DNA from: B46-G9 sp964581175
GTDB taxonomy: Bacteria > Desulfobacterota > DSM-4660 > Desulfatiglandales > Desulfatiglandaceae
DNA: 15,494 bases
Direction: 5' to 3'
NCBI GenBank assembly: GCA_964581175.1
Contig: CAZONI010000082.1
Span: forward strand, 1 to 15,494
The notes beneath the pieces were generated by a model, which saw only the letters and a list, made by a program, of their open reading frames with translations, was not told the DNA's origin and made no database searches. The position numbers and the translations under genes are program-made. Below are positions 12,301 through 15,494 of the stretch, in pieces. The first letter of the stretch is position 1. Each line of letters begins with the position of its first letter.

Positions 12301-13479
12301 ATGAAGGCGAGAAAAATAAGAGGCAACATTTACTGGATGGGTTCCGTGGATTGGGACAGGCGTCTCTTTGACAGTCTTGTCCCGCTCCCGGACGGGACAA
12401 GCTACAATGCATATCTCATAAAGGGGAGCGAGAAGACCGCTTTGCTGGACTCTGTTGATCCGCCCATGGCCCATGAACTGCTCTCCCAGCTTGAAGGGGT
12501 CTCCAAACTCGATTATGTCATCTCCCACCATGCGGAGCAGGACCACTCCGGGACAATCCCGCGGGTTCTTAAGAAATATCCTGAGGCGAAATTAATATCC
12601 AGCCCCAAGGCAAAAGGGATGCTGATGGATCTTCTGGAGGTACCTGAAGGATCTTTCATAACCGTCGAAGACGGTGAAGCCCTCTCCCTTGGTGACAAGA
12701 CCCTGAAGTTTATCTATACCCCGTGGGTCCATTGGCCTGAGACCATGGTGACCTACCTGGAAGAGGATAAGATCCTTTTCAGTTGTGATTTTTTCGGCTC
12801 CCATATCGCGACAACCGATCTATTGGTTACTGATGAAGGGCGTGTGCTAGAAGCGGCGAAACGCTATTTTGCCGAGATCATGATGCCTTTCCGAGCTGTC
12901 ATCCAGAAGGACCTCGAAAAACTGGCATCGTACGATATAGAGATGATAGCGCCCAGTCACGGGCAGATATATCCCCGGGCATCCCTCATTATTGATGCCT
13001 ACAAGGACTGGGTTCTCGGCCCGCTCCGAAACAAAGTAGTGCTCCCGTATGTATCCATGCATGAAAGCACAAGGCAGATGGTCGATCGTCTCGTATCTGC
13101 CCTTGCAGAGAGAGGTGTCGGGGTGGAACAGTTCAACCTGGCAGTTACCGATATAGGGAAACTTGCCATGGCCCTGATTGACGCAGCTACAATCGTGGTT
13201 GGAACTCCCACAATCCTGGCCGGGCCTCATCCTTACGCCGCTTATGCCGCGTTCCTGGCGAACGCTTTGCGTCCCAAGGCGAAATTCCTTTCTATTATTG
13301 GTTCCTACGGATGGGGAGGAAAGACCGTGGAAATACTTGCGGGGATGATCCCCAATCTCAAGGTGGAAGTGATAGCCCCGGTCCTTTGCAAGGGAGTCCC
13401 TTCAGATCCTGATTTCAAGGCACTGGATGACTTGGCTGCCGCCATTGCGGAAAAACACAAGGAGCATAATATTACTTGA
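12301..13479 (+). CDS. FprA/ROO-type flavodiiron protein
   Basis: A 392-residue cytosolic flavodiiron protein. The N-terminal metallo-beta-lactamase-like domain (about 1-245) has the di-iron motif H-H-A-E-Q-D-H (His77, Glu79, Asp81, His82), then W-V-H-W-P-E-T-M, C-D-F-F-G-S-H and P-S-H-G-Q-I-Y-P. The C-terminal flavodoxin domain begins near residue 250 (V-V-L-P-Y-V-S-M-H-E-S-T), the FMN phosphate loop, and includes T-P-T-I-L-A-G-P-H-P and G-S-Y-G-W-G-G-K. There is no rubredoxin or NAD(P)H-reductase extension, so it is a class A enzyme needing an outside rubredoxin. It reduces O2 to water, or NO to N2O, in anaerobes. A strong GGAGGAGG precedes the ATG. Lying after the PPOX and Sec-MsrA genes, it fits an oxygen-defence group. 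It is separated from msrA by 177 bases and is perhaps independently transcribed. Confidence 0.94.
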   Translation: MKARKIRGNIYWMGSVDWDRRLFDSLVPLPDGTSYNAYLIKGSEKTALLDSVDPPMAHELLSQLEGVSKLDYVISHHAEQDHSGTIPRVLKKYPEAKLISSPKAKGMLMDLLEVPEGSFITVEDGEALSLGDKTLKFIYTPWVHWPETMVTYLEEDKILFSCDFFGSHIATTDLLVTDEGRVLEAAKRYFAEIMMPFRAVIQKDLEKLASYDIEMIAPSHGQIYPRASLIIDAYKDWVLGPLRNKVVLPYVSMHESTRQMVDRLVSALAERGVGVEQFNLAVTDIGKLAMALIDAATIVVGTPTILAGPHPYAAYAAFLANALRPKAKFLSIIGSYGWGGKTVEILAGMIPNLKVEVIAPVLCKGVPSDPDFKALDDLAAAIAEKHKEHNIT

Positions 13480-13516
13480 TGCCTTTGTCCGATCATTAGA
13501 ATTTCCGGTTAAGAGC

Positions 13517-13544
13517 TTCAGTATTCAGTATTCAGCCTTCAGCT
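13517..13544. repeat. tandem heptamer repeat TTCAGNN, four units
   Basis: TTCAGTA, TTCAGTA, TTCAGCC and TTCAGCT follow one another without gaps, with TCCAGCA as a possible degenerate fifth. It lies in the convergent gap behind the flavodiiron gene. Short repeats of this sort are prone to slippage and have no evident function here. Confidence 0.7.
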
Positions 13545-13578
13545 TCCAGCAAGAACCATGAACTGTGAGGCTGAAGGC
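13535..13578. terminator. possible bidirectional terminator hairpin between convergent genes
   Basis: GCCTTCAGC (13535-13543) is exactly complementary to GCTGAAGGC (13570-13578), with a 26-base loop. It lies between the plus-strand flavodiiron gene and the minus-strand ferredoxin gene, where a terminator is expected. No T tract is directly adjacent, so function is uncertain. The left arm overlaps the heptamer repeat. Confidence 0.35.
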
Positions 13579-13735
13579 ATACATCATCAAGACTGGCTCT
13601 TGGGGAGACGGAAGAAAAAAATACTTCCTTTCGCTTAATTGCTCATTTGGAAACTCCCGCTCCACGGTAGTCACCAGAGCTGATTTGGTTTGCTTGCCGC
13701 TGCCGCTCCCGGCGAGTCAGCGTGGTGCTTTGTAG

Positions 13736-14305
13736 CTATGGTGAGAAGCCCGGAGGATCATGATTAAGATTGGCATAGAAGACCTTTGGGTGTGTCCGGA
13801 ATTTCTTTTTCAAGGGCTGTGCTCCCTCCTGCTGTATCAGGGCGGAAATGGTGCTTTGAGGATTGTCCAGTTCCCCGAAAATCAGGGCCTCGGTGGGGCA
13901 TGTCTTTACACAGTACGGCGTTTGCCCTTCTTGAACCCTGTCAATGCACAAATCGCACCCGGCAGCAACTTTCCCGTTTTGCCCCATGTACCTCACGCAA
14001 TAGGGACATGCCAGTGTGCAGAGCTCACATCCGACACATTTTTTCCGGTCAACGGAAACGATGCCATGTTCATCGATGAACCCGGCATCATACCGGCATA
14101 CAGATACGCAAGGCGGATAGTCACATTGCATGCACATGGCCGGGAATATCCACCTTGAAACGTTTGGATACTCTCCCGTTGTGAGGTCCATGATTCTTAT
14201 TCGGCCCTGTTCTCCGGCAGGAATACCGTGCCAGTTCTTGCACCCGACCACACAACTTTTGCAGCCCGTGCATTTGCTTACATCAACCAGGAGGCCATAT
14301 GTCAT
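13736..14305 (-). CDS. 4Fe-4S dicluster (PsrB/DmsB-type) electron-transfer subunit
   Basis: 189 residues, with four cysteine groups for four [4Fe-4S] clusters: K-C-T-G-C-K-S-C-V-V-G-C (Cys12, 15, 18, 22), C-M-Q-C-D-Y-P-P-C-V-S-V-C, K-C-V-G-C-E-L-C-T-L-A-C and G-C-D-L-C with C-V-K-T-C-P. This is the beta subunit of a complex iron-sulfur molybdoenzyme, carrying electrons between a molybdopterin catalytic subunit and a membrane quinone subunit. It has no signal peptide, as in relatives that are co-exported with a Tat-bearing catalytic partner. The ATG lies one base beyond the stop of the upstream molybdopterin gene, and AGGAAGGGAT inside that gene is its ribosome site. No membrane subunit follows downstream in this window. 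The partner here lacks its catalytic half, so the complex may be non-functional or rely on another subunit. Confidence 0.9.
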   Translation of the reverse strand: MTYGLLVDVSKCTGCKSCVVGCKNWHGIPAGEQGRIRIMDLTTGEYPNVSRWIFPAMCMQCDYPPCVSVCRYDAGFIDEHGIVSVDRKKCVGCELCTLACPYCVRYMGQNGKVAAGCDLCIDRVQEGQTPYCVKTCPTEALIFGELDNPQSTISALIQQEGAQPLKKKFRTHPKVFYANLNHDPPGFSP

Positions 14306-14306
14306 T

Positions 14307-15227
14307 TCATATCCCTTCCTTAATGGGGGCCGTCCTTTTAGGAGGATTGGCCTTTTCTATCCTCACCAGGGTATTTTTCGTGATGTCACCGGTGAGCGGA
14401 TCCATGTGATCCCGGTCATACAGAACGTTGGGATTGGTGCCCCCTTCGAGCGGGGAAGTCTCAGGAATATCCAGGGATCCACATCCCTGCCACCACCCAT
14501 GTTGTGCCATGACCGTATCGGACCGGATGGAGCGGATCAGGAGGGCGACCGCCTTCATTTTTCCGTGAGGCGATACAATACCGATCCAATCTCCATTCCC
14601 TACGCAGTATTTCTCCGCTGTAGCAGGGTGGATCTTGACCACGGCGTGTTTCTTGAGTTCGCGGAGGCAGGGGATGTCCCGCATCCAGGAATGATGATTG
14701 ATGTAGTCCGAATGTTCGTCCGTGAACATGAGGGGGTATGCTTCGGCAAGTTCAGGGGCATTGAGAGGGTCCTCCGGCTCCCCACGGTAGGCCGGGAAGG
14801 GTTCGAATCCTTCCTCCTTGAGGATCCTGTTGGCGAGCTGGATTTTTCCATTTGGCAGGTCCTTGAACAGCTCATCAAACCTCTCGCGACGGTCCATCCA
14901 CTTCGTTCGAGGGAGATAGATTCCCTTGAGTGCATGTCCCTCCAGTTGGTCCAGGGTGATGCCGATGGGCGCGACAAAATCATTGATCATGGTATCATAT
15001 CGTCCTCCCCAGAAATCCTTTTCCATGCCCATCCTGCAGGCCAGGTCAAGGGTAATCTCCAGTTCGTCCCGTGCCTCCCAGAGGGGATCAATGACCTTCC
15101 GGCTCATGGCGAGGTGATTTTCCCAGAGGGCGGGCCCCTCTGGAGAGCCTTGGGCTGCGACGGATGGCGGTGTCAAGAACGGAAGAGCCGCCGCTGAAAA
15201 AAGTACCATTCTTTTTCTGTCCATCAT
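14307..15227 (-). CDS. molybdopterin oxidoreductase lacking its catalytic N-terminal half
   Basis: 306 residues. From about residue 33 (G-P-A-L-W-E-N-H-L-A-M-S-R-K-V-I-D-P-L) to the end it matches the C-terminal third to half of PsrA/PhsA-like molybdopterin subunits. The MGD-binding domain is at about 165-290, with P-L-M-F-T-D-E-H-S-D-Y-I-N-H-H-S-W-M-R, then G-D-W-I-G-I-V-S-P-H-G-K-M-K-A-V-A and D-T-V-M-A-Q-H-G-W-W-Q-G. Missing are the N-terminal [4Fe-4S] cysteines, the molybdenum ligand region and the central domains. Yet the frame has its own start with GAGAGGAAC upstream and a signal-like N-terminus (M-M-D-R-K-R, then hydrophobic V-L-F-S-A-A-A-L, then V-A-A-Q). In-frame TGA stops the frame seven codons above the start. 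It looks like an internal deletion joining the signal to the tail. It is coupled to the ferredoxin gene downstream. Confidence 0.75.
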   Translation of the reverse strand: MMDRKRMVLFSAAALPFLTPPSVAAQGSPEGPALWENHLAMSRKVIDPLWEARDELEITLDLACRMGMEKDFWGGRYDTMINDFVAPIGITLDQLEGHALKGIYLPRTKWMDRRERFDELFKDLPNGKIQLANRILKEEGFEPFPAYRGEPEDPLNAPELAEAYPLMFTDEHSDYINHHSWMRDIPCLRELKKHAVVKIHPATAEKYCVGNGDWIGIVSPHGKMKAVALLIRSIRSDTVMAQHGWWQGCGSLDIPETSPLEGGTNPNVLYDRDHMDPLTGDITKNTLVRIEKANPPKRTAPIKEGI

Positions 15228-15422
15228 GCTGTTCCTCTCTCTGTTTCAGTCCAATTCCGATGAATTCCATTTTCGATGAAACTCTCAAAAGCCGCTCCAT
15301 TGGAGGCTTACCGACGCTCTATAATAAACAATAAACACATTGCAGCATTTTTCGAAAGTCATCATCTTTGTCTTTGAAGGGACTGTCTCGTTTCGAAGGC
15401 GTTCTCTTTCCGCTCCAGGCTT

Positions 15423-15494
15423 TTAATCCGGTTCGGTTCTTTCCAGAACGATTCCAGAAGCTTCGGCCTCCCGGGCGGCTGTTTCAGCTTTGGC
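15423..15494 (-). CDS. C-terminal tail of an unidentified protein entering from the right edge
   Basis: Reading leftward from the window edge, an open minus-strand frame ends at TAA (15425-15423) and gives a 23-residue charged helical tail, A-K-A-E-T-A-A-R-E-A-E-A-S-G-I-V-L-E-R-T. Composition favours real coding, but the piece is too short for a family call. The following 195 bases to the molybdopterin gene hold no recognisable gene. Confidence 0.3.
   Translation of the reverse strand, partial: AKAETAAREAEASGIVLERTEPD

Noticed and set aside
14130..15197. 355-codon plus-strand open frame
   Set aside because: It is opposite the recognisable ferredoxin start and molybdopterin domain, with no domain pattern of its own.
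15201..15250. Sec codon or read-through upstream of the molybdopterin ORF
   Set aside because: The in-frame TGA seven codons before the ATG is preceded by sequence with no oxidoreductase similarity, and Sec in formate dehydrogenases lies within the catalytic domain that is missing here.
1..15494. CRISPR array, rRNA or tRNA genes
   Set aside because: No regularly spaced direct repeats of CRISPR length, no rRNA-like conserved blocks and no cloverleaf with a T-loop were seen when reading both strands. A covariance-model search would be needed to exclude small RNAs.

Overview
The window looks like chromosomal DNA of an anaerobic or microaerophilic bacterium, most likely a Desulfobacterota (deltaproteobacterial) lineage. 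This is inferred from the gene content: a flavodiiron protein, a selenocysteine-type MsrA, a molybdopterin/4Fe-4S oxidoreductase pair, a Hanks-type kinase operon and an integron-like cassette run. The flanks appear moderately GC-rich, and the stretch from about 2.6 to 5.7 kb is visibly more AT-rich.

Layout. (1) 1-2280, plus strand: the tail of a PPOX-family flavoprotein, a class II photolyase and a lipocalin-type lipoprotein, with overlapping reading frames (photorepair and membrane stress). (2) About 2281-5700: an accessory island with a REP-like repeat cluster, a DUF4258-like/DUF2283 pair, a transposase-like scrap, a zinc-ribbon plus Y1 (HUH) transposase-like gene that stops before its nucleophile helix, a long palindrome, and integron-type gene cassettes. 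The cassettes carry hicBA, a four-helix membrane protein and a DUF5661 protein. (3) 5749-6696, minus: a DUF523-DUF1722 (YbgA/TudS-like) protein. Such genes are often neighbours of photolyase and lipocalin genes, so the island probably interrupts an older stress cluster. (4) 7041-10416, minus: a two-gene operon of a soluble Ser/Thr kinase followed by an 820-residue protein with a degenerate GGDEF-like end. (5) 10851-13479, plus: a second PPOX-like protein, a Tat-exported MsrA, and a flavodiiron protein. (6) 13736-15227, minus: a PsrB/DmsB-type four-cluster ferredoxin subunit preceded by a molybdopterin oxidoreductase gene that keeps only a signal-like N-terminus and the C-terminal half. A second minus-strand gene tail enters at the right edge.

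The strongest unusual signal is at 11350-12123. A single msrA frame carries an in-frame TGA exactly where the catalytic cysteine belongs (G-C-F-W-G becomes G-U-F-W-G). A perfect 6-bp stem with a GGTTC loop starts 13 nt after it, as expected for a bacterial SECIS element. The predicted mature protein has no cysteine and starts with a twin-arginine signal. This points to an exported, resolving-Cys-free selenoprotein MsrA.

The second is the cassette at 4719-5195. Its first ten bases including the boundary G (4718-4727) are the exact reverse complement of the ten bases that open its 3' attC (5127-5136). This is the pattern expected of an integron cassette, and no integrase gene is in view.
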